Of a DNA stretch of 64,000 bases, positions 36,074 through 48,571 are shown piece after piece. Under the pieces are notes generated by a model. The model did no database searches. It was given only the letters and a program-made list of their open reading frames with translations, and was not told the DNA's origin. The stretch's first letter is position 1, and each line of letters opens with the position of its first letter. Position numbers and translations under genes: made by a program. The DNA comes from Chalciporus piperatus (lineage: Eukaryota; Basidiomycota; Agaricomycetes; Boletales; Boletaceae), in contig JBBPTG010000001.1 of the NCBI GenBank assembly GCA_038093975.1, positions 992,001 to 1,056,000 of the forward strand, read 5' to 3'.

Positions 36074-37533
36074 ATGAGCGATACTATCTTGCTCTGTCCG
36101 AGACCGCTTGCACGATATGGTGGACGTTTTCTTCTCCTCCCACTCCTTCCCCACAAACCGCCTCTAAAACCCTTACCTGCGGAGGTTTGGTCCGAGATAT
36201 TCACCCTCGCCTTATCCTCCAATGCCACATCACGTCGCCCCACACCGCATGGACTCTCGTGGTATGTTTCTTTGATGCTGGTATGCAAATCCTTCCAGGT
36301 AAGCTTTAGTGACCTCTGTTCTGTCAATCGAGATTGCGCCATTGGAGTCCCGAAATGCAGCTTGTGTACGGGTCTCTTGTGGTTATCCGACTCCATCACG
36401 CACACCAAAGTTACTGACACTTAACCCAGAGAGTGACCGCTCCGATTCTGTATTCAAACGTGAAGTTCCGTAATCTCGACTGCCTCGACAAGTTTACAAC
36501 GCGCCTCCACAAAGCCGACCAGATGTGGGATTCCATTCGCAGAATACCATATTCCACGCCTGGGAGATGGGTTCAAATACTCGATCTATCGGAGATACCA
36601 GCGACGCTTGATTCCAAGCAAGCGCTCGCTTTTGATTCACTACTCACGACACTCTTTCCACTGGTCCCATTCTTGGAAAATCTGACTCTAGCTTCAACTT
36701 TACCGCTAAGCCGCCGTGCCCTCACTTCCCTCACCAACAGGGACGGAGTCTCCAACCTTAGGATTCTTCGTGGTGTCTGTTATGACTCCTCCTTCAACTC
36801 TACATTCTCCATCGAAGAAGACCCATTTGTTCGACTGCTCCAATCATGTCACCATCTAGAATGCCTGGAGGTGGTCGGAAGTGGATTGGAGCCAGTCGAT
36901 TGGGACTCTGACGCTCCTGAAGCCGTTCAAGTGCCAGCATCGAACGTGGTGTTCAATCTCTCCCGCATGCATACCATAACCTTGCTTTCTATGCCTTCCT
37001 CATCTCTCATGCATGCTCTATTAAATACATCTCTCCCACATCTGAGAGCCTTGAGCCTTACCCCGTATGAGGATATACCCTATCCCAGAAGCCTTACATC
37101 AAGATTCATTGATGTCCATGGTTTCTCTCTTTCCACCCTTTCGTTCTTCACCCCAAAGGCCTGGCCGACGCGTCTTCACCCCTCTCCGGGCAATATATTC
37201 CACATGTGCCCTAACCTACGGCAACTATTCCTCGAGAGCCCATTACCAGCTCTGCTTCTTCCCGATATCCCAGACATGGGGGAGACGATCCTACCATTGC
37301 AGGTACTCTCCATCCCTCGGCCTAACCACGACTTCTGGGGAATCTTGGAAACGCTCCTTCCCTCCTTGCCTTTGCTGAAAGCTGTGCGTGTGAGGGACGT
37401 ACGTTGGCTACGGAGGGGGTTGACTCGTTATGCGCAGGAAACCGGTGTGCAAGGTGAGATGAGAGCTTGGAGGCAGCGTCTTGCGAGACGAAGCATTCAC
37501 CTTTTGGATGGTGATTGGAAGGATATGACATGA
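36074..37533 (+). CDS. F-box domain protein
   Basis: Exons 36074-36298 and 36430-37533 join in phase 0 to 442 residues. Residues of about 35-75 (LKPLPAEVWSEIFTLALSSN then LMLVCKSFQRVTAPILYSNV) form an F-box: LPxEVW helix 1 and VCKSF/LYSNV helix 3. The rest is leucine-rich without regular repeats (LENLTLASTLPL, LRILRGVCY, LEVVGSGL, LRALSLTPYED). The likely role is SCF substrate receptor. The substrate is unknown. Such proteins are strongly expanded in agaricomycetes, and two others lie in this window. Confidence 0.8.
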
Positions 37534-37720
37534 AAATTGTATCTCGCTCTCATTTGCATATTTACAAGGATAAGGATTTCATCATGTATTTGGTACACAT
37601 ATCATAACCCAACTCAATAAGTAGCATTGGACGTGCAGGATCGCCCGCGAAAGTTTGCGAGAATGATATTCAATTTCAATGTAACGAGATTGCGAGTTGG
37701 ACACCAAGAGTTGCAGAGAA

Positions 37721-39405
37721 CTATGCAAAGGTCCCGTCCCTCTTCAAAGACTCTATCGCGCTCTCTATGTCCACTTTCAAATCGTGATGGTGAACAAAGA
37801 CCCATAGCTCGGACAGCTGTAGGCGAAGACGCTCTATGACTGCCCTATTGTCTCCCTGGTGAAGTGACTCGTAGAGCTCTCCTGCCATAGCACTTCGTTC
37901 CAGGGCCAAGTTCGCGCGCGGCCGTCGTACACGATCATACGCCTGAAGTACGTCCTACAGTAAATGAACGTTAAGAAGTGCAATCAGGAAAAAGAAAGCA
38001 CGTACCTGTACATTCCCCAACGTAGTCTCCGGATGAGTAAGTAATTTACAGAGCACGAGCGCATCTTCGAATCCTTGCCCGACGCCAGCACCGAGATGGG
38101 GACACATACCATGGGCGGCGTCTCCCACAAGCGCTATGCGTCCCTTGACATAACTTGTCAGTGGTGGGTCGATGGCGTGGATAGCCCATCTGCTCGGGTC
38201 CTCGATGAGCGATAACAGAGTTTGAACTTCCGGACCACAGTCATCGTATGCGTCCAGGATTTCCTGTCCTGCGACTGGTGTCACCCATTGGTTGAAGGGT
38301 ATCTCTACCGAGCCCGCCAGTATGGAACGATCGGTACAGAACACAACGATGTTGATCTTGTGAAATGTCAGACTTCGTCAGCCAATGGGTTTGGAAATCG
38401 AGTTTCTCAGAACGACTTACAATCTTTCCATCTTTCATCGGGAACGTGATGATATGCTGTAGGTGACAGTGTACCAGTAAGTCACCCCCCTGCCGATCCA
38501 AGTTTCATCATCATGATTGGTACGTCTCACCTTGTCGATACCGAGGATACAATGCGGCCGCTCGGGCAGCTTCATCGTGACCCCCGCTCGTTTAATGTCC
38601 TCCCAGGGAATCAGCGCCCGATAGGCTACTGTCCCCGTGAATGTGACACGTTTCAAGCCCTCGGGATCCCCCGTGACTGCCTGGCGGACCGAACTCCTGA
38701 TACCATCCGTACCAAGGACGATGTCAGCCTCGAACGAGGAGCCGTCCTTGAAGTGAATAACATGTCTGGAACCATTGTGGGTGATCGATGTGCACCGCTT
38801 GTTGAAATGGGTGATAGTAGGGTCGATGAGTTCTACGAGGGCATCCAAGAAGGCAGCCCTGCCAGGTAGCGCATGTTAAGACATAAATAGAAGACCAAGT
38901 CTATGAAACACAGACCTGTGGATACCCAGCCCTCGATCTTCTGGCAGCGCTTGATACTGTCATCGACCCAGTGAACACGGAGGACATATAGAGAACAGGA
39001 TGGGACGGACATCGAGGACATGTTCGTGACCAGCTAACCCAGATACGAAGCGGAACGCTCTCTGGTAAGGGAGCTTTTGCTCGGCATGTGTCATCATGGC
39101 CTCAGTCAGGCCCAAGTCATCCAGTGCCCTCAAAGCATTTGGACCTGTACAACATGGTTATTCTCATCGCCGACTCATTCCCCAGAATAACCACGACTCA
39201 CCTAAGCCTACTCCAGCCCCGACTTCGCCAAACTTGGGCTAAACGAAAGTGAGTTCAAACTCATGGGTTGGGTGGGAACTCGACACTGTACTGCAGATTC
39301 GAATAGATAGACTTTGAGACCTGCGCGGCTGAGGTATACTGCGCAAGCTAGCCCGCACATACCACCCCCGACTATCGCAACCTGGAAATCTTTCAGATAA
39401 GTCAT
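37721..39405 (-). CDS. FAD-dependent monooxygenase (salicylate-hydroxylase-like)
   Basis: The N-terminal Rossmann motif is VAIVGGGMCGLACAVYLSRA followed by VYLFESA. The second FAD motif is RIALVGDAAHGMCPHLGAGV then GQGFEDALVLC (GD motif). The segment FEADIVLGTDGIRSSVRQAV contains the conserved DG of the class A flavoprotein family. The family hydroxylates aromatic acids or related substrates using NAD(P)H and oxygen; the exact substrate cannot be read. At least six introns are needed. The C-terminal exon runs LALERSAMAGELYESLHQGD to a stop at 37721. It converges on the F-box gene with a 187-bp gap. No transmembrane segment is visible. Confidence 0.85.
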
Positions 39406-39759
39406 GGTTCAGCCTGATCTATGGGGAACTGAGGGGTGTGGGTTTCTGGACACTCAGCCGATAAACATATCTATTGACGTGTCATAAACAGCTCCTGGTC
39501 CATCCTGTCTATAACAAATTTATCTTGAGTAATAATCGGTAGTACGACAAGCCGGACAACCAGATTCGCACACTCAAAGCCAGCTGGTGCCGATGTCTTC
39601 GTATAGCAAGGGAAAAGGAAGAGGGAAAAGTAATTTCCCGTTGCCCACATGAAAGGCGATGAGAAGGGAAGGACGATGTCCATCGCTTGGGAAACAGAAA
39701 CCTAGACAGGAACAGGTCAGGTCCGCGCAAGATGGTCTCAGCTAGTCAGTTACCGTTGT
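39406..39759. other. Intergenic, upstream of the monooxygenase
   Basis: 354 bp. Minus-strand open frames at 39471-39730 are Ser/Phe-rich and overlap each other without splice support, so I treat the segment as promoter plus the 3' flank of the next F-box gene. Confidence 0.5.
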
Positions 39760-40980
39760 TCAGAGATGTTCACATGGGGAGCCCGTCAGCTGATCTGCAA
39801 ACAAAATTGAAGTCCCTTTCTGTTTGAGGCGATCTTGAAGAGTCCCAAAACGTCGATCTTGTACGACATCCTGCCAATCTCCATGTAGAACGACTCGCTG
39901 GAGATAAGGAAGGAATTGGCTGGAAAGGAAGCTAAAATGGTTTTCGAGATGCCTCCAGCTGTCGTGCAAAATCGCACACGGGAACGCGTGGATTCCTATG
40001 CACTGCAAGGATGATGACTCTTCCAGCAGCGACTGGGTGGGCGGAGCGGTGAAGTTGATGAAGTAGTTGAAGTTCTTGACCCCCTCGCAACCCCGAATGA
40101 ATGCAGCCATCTGGTCGGTCATGTGGAATGCGATGTTGCGTCCAAACTCGACGGTGCAGAGCTGGCGACCAAAATGAGACCATAGCATCTCCAGTCCGCT
40201 CTCGTCCGGGGGGAAGTCCGCAACGACATGAACAAGGGAGGGGAGCTCCCAACGACAGACTTGCGACACGAAAAGTGCGTTGGCCCGCCTGAGGCGGAGG
40301 GTTGTCAATGATGGCAAATGGAGCGAGGAATCCTCATGCGAATTGGAATTCGTCCAAAACTCTCCACCGATGGAAAGGAACTGCAGAGATGGGGCATTGC
40401 GGAGGACATGCGCCAGTGAGTTGATACCGCCCGAGCGTGCGGCGTTGTTGTTGTGCCACCACTCCAAGCGTGTGAGGGACGGCAACGATATGATTTCTGC
40501 AGAGAACTCGTAGCGGACGGAATGATAGCGGTCTGGATCTCGGAAGAAGGGTCGGACCAGAGTTTTGAGAAACGGGCAACTTTTGAGGATTTCGATAACG
40601 TCATGAGTGTCACCAGGCCTTTCTGTGACGGTCTGTGTGTACGGAAGCTCCAGGCGCTCAACGTATCTCCCCATGTCCACCAGGATCGCCTTGAGGCTCC
40701 CTCCATCATTCCTGATCCTCACGTCTTCATAGAGAAAGGCGATAGCGACAGTGCGCCAGAGGCGACAGACCTGGACGATCGCTCGCCTTGTCCTCAGGCA
40801 TTCATCGAAAGACTCGGCTGAGGGGCGGAACGGCTGGTAGTATGGTGCAGGGTAGCCGTCTGAAGGGAAAGTAGCCCAGCACAAGATATTGATCCAAATC
40901 TCGGGAGGGAGCCGACTAGGCAGATGATGGTTGTCAGAGGTTGGTGACTTTGAGAATACGTGTTCTTGGTGGTCGGGCAT
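39760..40980 (-). CDS. F-box protein, intronless
   Basis: A single 406-codon frame. The F-box is at residues of about 20-75: LPSRLPPEIWINILCWATFP and IVQVCRLWRTVAIAFLYEDV. The following part resembles leucine-rich repeat arcs (LTRLEWWHNNN, LQFLSIGGEF, LTTLRLRRANALF). The gene lacks introns in an otherwise intron-rich window, which may reflect either recent retro-origin or simple family history. SCF substrate receptor by inference. Confidence 0.82.
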   Translation of the reverse strand: MPDHQEHVFSKSPTSDNHHLPSRLPPEIWINILCWATFPSDGYPAPYYQPFRPSAESFDECLRTRRAIVQVCRLWRTVAIAFLYEDVRIRNDGGSLKAILVDMGRYVERLELPYTQTVTERPGDTHDVIEILKSCPFLKTLVRPFFRDPDRYHSVRYEFSAEIISLPSLTRLEWWHNNNAARSGGINSLAHVLRNAPSLQFLSIGGEFWTNSNSHEDSSLHLPSLTTLRLRRANALFVSQVCRWELPSLVHVVADFPPDESGLEMLWSHFGRQLCTVEFGRNIAFHMTDQMAAFIRGCEGVKNFNYFINFTAPPTQSLLEESSSLQCIGIHAFPCAILHDSWRHLENHFSFLSSQFLPYLQRVVLHGDWQDVVQDRRFGTLQDRLKQKGTSILFADQLTGSPCEHL

Positions 40981-41235
40981 GGCAGCAAAGCCGATGATGA
41001 TTCAGAATTTCAGATGTATGAAACAGTGATATGCGGGGACATGTGGTATCATCTTGATGAAAACAGATAAATAGGACTCGTAGAGGAGGAAACGAGATAT
41101 AACAGATCACAACAACACAGAAAGCGACTCCTATTCTCAGCGCCATTAAAAGAACGTCAAGTTCGTAGAGTGCATGAATGTCCATGAATGACTGGTGTAA
41201 ACAAAAAAAAAAAAGAAAGACAAGGTGACGATCCG

Positions 41236-42476
41236 TTATATGATCTGGAGATAATTCGAAGGTGCGACTGGCGAGCACGAGTGAGCAAGGGGCAAAAGCG
41301 GCGATAGGGTACAGCTTACTGCCAATAGATCCGTCCACTTTCTTGGCTTGCCACCATTTACCCTGCTTGTCCATGATGTCAAGAATCTCACCCTTGGTGA
41401 AAGAAATTTCGTTGGGGTCGTCGGGAGAGGCGGTGTCTGCGAACGAAGTGAGAAAATGAACGTGGGGAGTTGATGAAGCGTACGCACATGCATATAAAGC
41501 CTTGGCCTTATAGGTGAGTACCTCCGGTTCTGATGCAGCGTCTTCGGGAAGGCTGGCGGTCAACGCGGGACCTGCACCGATGCCAGCTGCACCAGGACCC
41601 ATGAGTGGAGAACCCGCACCCAAATTGGGATCGGGGCCTGTGAGCTGGCCTGGCGGAGTGTTTGGGGTGTTGTGAACACTGCCAGCACCAGCAGCAGGGC
41701 CGAGACTGCGGGCAGCAGCGCCATCGACGCTGCCAGCGCCGGCAAAACTGTGTTGGCTTCTGACTGCGGCGGGACCGAGAGTACCACCCATTTTTGTAGC
41801 AGGGTCGTAAGGAATGTCATGGGAACTGATACCCGCGCCGGTTGAGTAGTTTGCTGCGTAGCCATTTGTGCCCATGTTATGCACTGAAGGGCCACGAGTT
41901 CTGCGACGACGAGAAGGGGGAGTGAGACCACCTGTTCCAAGAGAGTTGAAGAGATGGAGGAGAAGGGAGTCCTCTTCTGAGGTGAAGTAGAGGACCCAGA
42001 ATATGTCTACGATTGCGAGGATGAGCCAACCTGCAGCCATCGCGTCGAGTGCAGCACGACCAGAGAAGATGCTCTCGTTTACGCTGAGGACTGCGAAAAC
42101 GATCGCGACTGCTCCGAAAGTGGATATTTGGAAACGATGCATCGCGATTGAGTCGGTTGCGAGGGTATGTACGATGCCCAGGATGAGGAAGAGCTGAAGG
42201 AATATTGCGAACCAAGGGACGCCGACATTCCCGACTATTGGGAATAGAAATATATTCAGGGTGAAATGGGGTGTGGATATGGAGAAAACGCACACTGAGC
42301 AGTAGCGATAGCTTGTGATATGAAAGCGATGAACCAAGCGAGCTGTCGCAGGAGAGTAAGTTGTGACTATTTAGAGGAAAAGACAGACATACCACTGCTA
42401 GTACTGTGGTGAACAAGAAGAGATAATGTGTTAGGATTGGGGTAAAATCGAGACGTTCGTTTCCGCGAGGAGGCAT
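41236..42476 (-). CDS. SHO1: Sho1-type osmosensor (4 TM plus SH3)
   Basis: Starts MPPRGNERLDFTPILTHYLF (ATG at 42476). Four hydrophobic segments follow: FLFTTVLAVLAWFIAFISQA, GVPWFAIFLQLFLILGIVHT, ISTFGAVAIVFAVLSVN and AAGWLILAIVDIFWVLYF. A long Gly/Ala/Pro-rich linker precedes a C-terminal SH3 domain: YKAKALYAC, PNEISFTKGEILDIMDKQ, GKWWQAKKVDGSIG and IAPSNYLQII. The last exon holds only the final residues, and the stop is at 41236-41238. Sho1 is a plasma-membrane sensor whose SH3 binds the MAPKK Pbs2 in the HOG pathway. The first exon lies downstream of three tandem 12-bp repeats. Confidence 0.92.
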
Positions 42477-42500
42477 GGGGAGACTACAAAGAGATTGTAC

Positions 42501-42536
42501 GAGACTTGCTATGAGACTTGCTAAGAGACCTGCTAT
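42501..42536. repeat. Three tandem 12-bp units before SHO1
   Basis: GAGACTTGCTAT, GAGACTTGCTAA and GAGACCTGCTAT follow each other directly in the 5' region of SHO1. Each copy differs from the next by one or two bases. Confidence 0.85.
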
Positions 42537-42740
42537 GAGCGTAGTCGACCCCCAATCGCTCACTTTTTTTTTCAGTAGTCACGCATTCCCACGCCCGGTC
42601 CGTGGCTTGGCTCAACTTTGTCGGACCAAGTGCATCGCCACTCGCCATGACCAATTCGGATGATTAACTCACCGTCCGACTTTGTAAGAAGACACCACAC
42701 CTATGATAACAAGTCGAGATGCCCACGGAATGTTTCCCCC

Positions 42741-43438
42741 ATGGACTATCATCATATCCTCTCTGCAGCAGCGGGCATACTCCTCGCTCTCGGTGGAATC
42801 ATCTTGGTGCGCTCTCTTCATACACCCCATCCCCTGTCTGACATTGCTTCAGAGCCTGTGCAGTGTCCTCATCGGGCTAATACACCCACCCAACCCTCCT
42901 TCTCTCATACCACGTATCCGCCCACTCCCAAAACATCATCGACAATCCATCTCTTTCTCTCCTTCCGTCACCGTATCACACTTGCATCACTCGGACGAGA
43001 CATTAGCCATTCACGCCGGCGAGAGTGGACACAGTGATCACGCGTCATCGACACGCTCATCATTGGACGTGCACCCCGTTCAAGAGCCACCCAAACCGCG
43101 AAGACACTCAGCTCCGGCTCTCCCAAACGATGGCAACAATAAGCTGCGATTATTTCACAGACACTCCGCCGGCACTCTACGACGGTCCAGTAAGTAATGA
43201 TCATTGTCGGATGAATCATTCGTTGCTCATTGGCACAGACACGGCATCATCTACCAGCCAAGCACCAAGGACAGATCCGTATAGTGCACCCTACAATTTC
43301 CCCCTTCCAGGTAGCCGTGAAGCAGAGCGGTATACAGAAAAAGTACGTCGAGACAAGAAGCATCTGGCGACCATCTTGGGGGTTGTGTTGGTGAAGAAGC
43401 GGAGCAAGAACTTGAAGAAGAGACTGTCGCTCTTGTAA
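42741..43438 (+). CDS. Small membrane-anchored basic protein, hypothetical
   Basis: Three exons (42741-42806, 42853-43189, 43239-43438) join in frame. The N-terminus MDYHHILSAAAGILLALGGI continues to ILSLCSVLIGLIHP, giving a strong hydrophobic segment. A Ser/His/Pro-rich middle follows (PKPRRHSAPALPNDGNNKLR, HRHSAGTLRRSN). The C-terminal exon has REAERYTEKVRRDKKHLATI then LGVVLVKKRSKNLKKRLSLL, ending at the stop. Splice joints are GT-AG, and the intron lengths of 46 and 49 nt match the window. No known domain. It shares a 264-bp divergent promoter with SHO1. Confidence 0.5.
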
Positions 43439-43734
43439 TCAGCCTGGCAGTGGATAGGGGGTATTTGCTCTCTTCGGTTAGGTAGGTTGACGTCACTGCC
43501 GGATTGTCAAATTTTCAGTAACCGATATATGTACGTATGTATGTGAGTTTGAATATTTGAATGTCCGCTTCCCTCGATGTGCATTGTATCGTACGCGTGG
43601 AGAATGGTATATCTCCTTGAAGTAAGGCTTGAGCGAGCTTGAGCTGTTGTTGAGATTGATTGAGATTGATTTTTTTGATATTGTTCCGTGGTTGTGGTTT
43701 GTTAAATTCCCACCGAGGCTGATTTCCCCATCCA

Positions 43735-46700
43735 ATGACATCCATGAGTGCTGCCGCTAGCGCTGCCGTACTAGTACAGGAAGCTGGAAAGGCCATCATG
43801 GACAGCGTCCAATCGCCGGCTGTCATTCCCTTTGACGACCCTCTCCGTCCACCCCCATCTGTATCCTCATCCCGTCCCTCTCCCCCTCCCATAATCCCCT
43901 TCCGTCCAATCCCACTCAGACCAGACCAAATGCCCGCTCGCTCCTCCAAACCTGGAACACCCCGTCCACGCACTGCCGGTGACGCTGATCCCCCCAACAA
44001 GTCTTCAGAAATGTCCCGCCCCCTCAACGTCACCGACGCACTCAGCTATCTCGATGCGGTAAAGATACAGTTTCAAGACAAACCAGACGTTTACAACCAC
44101 TTCCTCGACATCATGAAGGACTTCAAGAGTGAAGCGTAAGTCTCCCCGACGCGTCTTGTCTTTCCCGCATCCATATCCTCCGCAGAATTGACACCCCCGG
44201 CGTAATCGAGCGTGTCTCCATCCTCTTCCATGGAAACCCCGGCCTCATCCAGGGCTTCAACACCTTCCTCCCTCCAGGCTACAGGATAGAGATATCAGCC
44301 GACCCTCGATATCCAAACTCAATCCGGGTTACAACCCCTTCCGGCACAACAACCCAGTCAGCTACTACCCTCGAACCATTCTCCCGTTCCGCTCGCGAAT
44401 CTGGCGCCAAACTCGCACCTGCAGCTCCCAGTACTACCATCCACTATCAAGCGTCACGTTCCATCACTCCTTATCCATCCTCACAGCCGTTGGACACGTT
44501 TTCGTTGGGCCTACCCGGATCCTCCACTACAGCTGCAGCGACCTTCCTTGGCGGCCTTGGCGGCAGAAATGCCGTCGACAACAAACCCGCAGGGGAGTTC
44601 AACCACGCGATTCAGTACCTCAACAAGATCAAAGCACGTTATGCCGACGATCCAGATACCTACAAGCAGTTCCTGGAGCTACTCCAAACATACCAAAAGG
44701 AACAACGCCTCATTCAGGACGTGAGTGTTCCCCTCCACTCGTGTTTCACTGATCTCATGGTCGGTCTTCCAGTCCCAGGTGTACGCCCAAGTTCAGATTC
44801 TCTTCAAGGATGCCCCCGACTTGTTGTCCGAGTTCAAAGATTTCCTGCCTGAGGCATCGATGGCCTTCGCAGGTGGCGTCCTCTCCCAGCCGACCGTTGG
44901 ACCAGGGGCCACAGCACAGTGGTCGGAAGCTGATAAGAACGGAAAGAAAGGCGCAGTTGCAGCCTCCAAAAAGAGGCGAAAAGGACCAGAGAAAGACACA
45001 ACTCCAGTGCCACCATCTCGCTCCGCTGTCAGTCGAGTTCGTCGCTTGTCGTACGATTTGTCTCTAACTGACCTTTCGTTCCCTAGGCAAAGAAGGCAAA
45101 GCATTCGCACAAGCCTGGAGAGCCGGACTCGCCACATTACGCATCTTACGGTTTACCACCCGCCTCCCCACCTCAGCCTCCCCACCTAGCACCGCTGCCC
45201 CATACGCATATGATGCCACCACCATTCCCACACATGGGCATGATACCTATGAGCATCCATCCCGTTATCCAAACCCCACCTGATGAGCTCCTATTTTTCG
45301 AGCGTGCAAAGCGGACATTGGAAAGTAGGGATACATACGAAGAGTTCTTGAAGCTTTTGAATCTCTTTTCGAAGGATATCATCGATGCTAAAACATTGGT
45401 GGAGTTGTCCCAGGTCTTTTTAGGCGATGGTGACTTGCTTGCGCAGTTCAAAGATGTCCTTCGCATCGACGAACACCACCCCGGCGTCGAACACGGTCCT
45501 CCTGGTAGCATCCGTATGGGTCCCCCTGAGCCTTTGCCCGCTTTACCGGCAGACGAAGGAGAGGGTCCAAGTTACCGAAAACTCCCAGAGAGCGTGAGTT
45601 ATTCCTGCATCAGTAGATTGCCGGCTTATCCTCTTTCCACATAGGAGGTCAATTTAGCTTGCTCTAGTCGTGACCAGCTCTGTCGTTCCGTGTTGAATGA
45701 TGTCTGGGTTTCGCATCCGACGTGGGCATCTGAAGAGGCTGGTTTCATCTCTCACAAGAAGAACTCCTTCGAAGAAGCCCTGCACAAGAGTGAAGAAGAG
45801 CGACACGAGTATCACGTTCAACTCGAAGCACTGGGTCGTACGATCGTACTATTCGAGCCTCTCAATGTTCGCATCGAGGAAATGAGCGACGAGGAACGGG
45901 CTACCTTCCGGCTGAAGGCGGACTTTGGCGGGCCGAGCAAGAGCATATATCATCGCACCCTGAAGAAGGTCTACGGGCGCGATGCGAGTACCGAGGTCAT
46001 CCAAGCACTCCAGGACTGCCCGAGTGTTGCTGTTCCCGTCGTGCTCGCGCGCTTGAAAGCCAAGGACGAGGAGTGGCGCCGAATGCAACGCGAGTGGAAC
46101 AAGACTTGGCGTGAAGTCGATGCCAAAAACTTTTACAAGTCTCTCGACCACCAAGGGATGGCGTTTAAGCAGAACGACAAGAAATCGATCACCGCCAAGT
46201 ACTTCGTGCAGAATATCGAGTCTATCAAAGATGTTCAAGAGCAGCAACGTGCCCAGCAAGATCGACCATCGTTTGTCGCAGGCTCAGTGGGTCATCAATT
46301 GGAGTTCGAGTTCCATCAGACCTCCGTGCTGCAAGACACACTTCGTTTGGTTTACTCCTTTTTGGACCATTCCCAGGCCCAGTATAGCACACAGGAACGG
46401 CGTGCTATCGAAAGCTGGCTTCGCGACTTTGTGCCTCTGCTTTACATGTTTTCCGCAAACGAATTTGATGTTTGTGCCCCATCTCATGGCCTACAGGACG
46501 ATGATTCGGAGCACGAAGTTTCGAACAACCCACCCAGCGGGAGCAGATCAGCAGCCGGAGGTCAGAACTGGGCTGTCGGAGCAGGGGACTTGCGAAGGCA
46601 ACTCATCAAAACACAAGAAAAGTCTCTTGGGAACGAGACGAGAGACGCGACCTTTTCAATCTCGACTTCTCCCCGTTCTCATGCTGGTCCCAGTCGCGGG

Positions 46701-47979
46701 GATAGCACAGAGGCACCACAGGAAGGTAGCAATGGCGACACGTGGATACGTACGGCTCAGGCTAGCGTTAGCTTTAATGAGTCTCCGAGACGCAAACCTT
46801 TCTTCGCAAACACGACTATTTACACGCTGTTGTGTTTGCTACAGGTAACGTGCTTGAATTCTTTTTGGAACTGCTTGGGTTGAGCAATTTGTGTTGCAGT
46901 TGATCTATTCCCGGCTTATATTATGTAAAGAGGATGGCGCCAAACGCGTGGCAGAGTCCCTCAATCCAACGGATACAAACCACGTTGCCGTTGACCTGGG
47001 TCTCGATGACCCTAATGGTCCGGGTGCTGTCCTCAAACAGGCCATGGAGGCATTGGGAGACCGAAGACCTGATCGAACGCAGGATCTGGTCTACATGTAC
47101 TTCCTCGATGCCTGCGAGAAGCTCTTTGACGGTGAGCTCGAGGTAGGTTTATTCGAGGAGCACATGCGATGGTTCTTTGGCAACCAGGTAGGCGATGATA
47201 TTACCCGTCTAGACTTGTACTCAATCAATTTGATAGGCTTACCTGCTATTCACATTGGACAAAGTCATTGCCGCTTTTATTAAGCAGGTAAGACATGTCT
47301 TATCTACCGCCGTAGAATGACCGCTGAATACACCAGGTCCAAAGCGTGCTATCAGATAACAAAGCCCAGGAGCTGTGGTCGATGCTGCAAGATGCCCGAA
47401 GGGTCGAAACGCTCTCTAATCAGGATATAATCCGATACCGACGTGAGGCCGAAAAGCATGTTGGGTCAGATGAACATTTATACCGCGTTGAATGGGTGAG
47501 CGCGATTCGATCGATTGCGTTTACTCCATCTGATAGATCTGGCACAGGATGCCCAATCAAAAACTATGTATATCCAACTCCTCGAGGCTCATGATCCTAG
47601 TGCGGAGGTGGACCGCTCTGCGATTGGACGATGGCGCGAATATGTGGATTCTTATGTACTGCGACAGCCTACAGAATGGACTCCGGCGCAGAAGGAGGAG
47701 AGGAACGCATCATTTCTACGCAGGTAAGTGTTTTGTTTAGGGATCAAGGCGACTGATCGATTTGCGATCAAAATTAGGTCATTATCAATGGACGAATCGG
47801 TGGAGATGTGCAGCGATATGAGCATTCGGATAAGTTTGGGCACGTACAAATTATTCTACGAGGCTGGGTCGGAGGATGTGTTTGTGCATCTACGGAGTCG
47901 AGAGGAGGAGAAGGAACTACAGGAAAAGGTACGGAGACGGAATGAGGAACGACGACGGTGTCGTTGGCTACAGGCATGA
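43735..47979 (+). CDS. SIN3: Sin3 transcriptional co-repressor
   Basis: Scaffold of the Rpd3/HDAC complex. Three paired amphipathic helix domains are visible: PAH1 (LNVTDALSYLDAVKIQFQ, YNHFLDIMKDFKSEAIDTPG), PAH2 (FNHAIQYLNKIKARYADDPD, YKQFLELLQTYQKEQ) and PAH3 (DELLFFERAKRTLESRDTYE, FLKLLNLFSKD). The HDAC-interaction domain follows: EVNLACSSRDQLCRSVLNDV, WVSHPTWASEEAG and EERHEYHVQLEALGRTI. The C-terminal Sin3 region includes EFEFHQTSVLQDTLRLVYSF, FFANTTIYTLLCLLQ and LIYSRLILCKEDGAKR. The last exons end RRRCRWLQA at 47979. Proline- and histidine-rich linkers (PPFPHMGMIPMSIHP) lie between PAH2 and PAH3. The inferred length is around 1,200 residues over about ten exons. Confidence 0.95.
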
Positions 47980-48116
47980 CATACATAACCTATGGATGAG
48001 TTAGCTGTTAACTGTGTATCCATTGCGGGCTTCGGGAGCGACAAGAAGACGGGTGGGACCTGGTGTGTGGGCGGTTGTGGGCAAGCGTTGCGCTTTAAGG
48101 TGAAGACAACATGTAT

Positions 48117-48151
48117 GAGGCCCCCGGATAATCCCTATGTAACCTGGGTCC
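48117..48151 (+). repeat. Left terminal inverted repeat
   Basis: 35 bp, identical in inverse orientation to 49129-49163. Begins GAGGCCCCCGGATAATCC. Confidence 0.9.
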
Positions 48152-48571
48152 GGATCCGGACAGATTTTGGCCTTTTGAGGCTGTTCACCCAGGTCCAGGA
48201 GGCCCAAAGTCCGGACAGATTGAGGCCAAAAACGGGAGTGGGCCAGGTGCAAGTGTCCGGACGCGGGCGTGGAGTTCGTGTGTTACCCTGATCCAAGTCC
48301 GGACATGGGGGTATGAGGTGAAATATTTTCACCAACCTGATAGCTTAGCGGAAGAGGCCGATGATAGTGTACATGTAGATTATGGTTCGATCCAGGTCAG
48401 TGACATTATTTTGCCTCATTACAGAGACACACTGAGCTCGATCTTGTTGCTTCGCTTTCAAATTACACAATTTCATACCTCTCACATATCCCTATGGACG
48501 CTACAGGTGATCTCACCGACCCCAAACTACCAGAGGCGCGCATATGAAGTGTCTATCATACTAAAAACGGA

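Noticed and set aside
41202..41216. Poly-A run after the SHO1 gene, possible retroelement tail
   Set aside because: It lies on the plus strand next to the SHO1 stop with no target duplication or reverse-transcriptase remnant. A simple A-run is enough.
48338..48392. tRNA-like A box (TAGCTTAGCGG) and B box (GGTTCGATCC) inside the transposon-like element
   Set aside because: A D-arm can be drawn but the T-stem does not pair and no anticodon stem or acceptor stem forms. The same stretch reads as coding.
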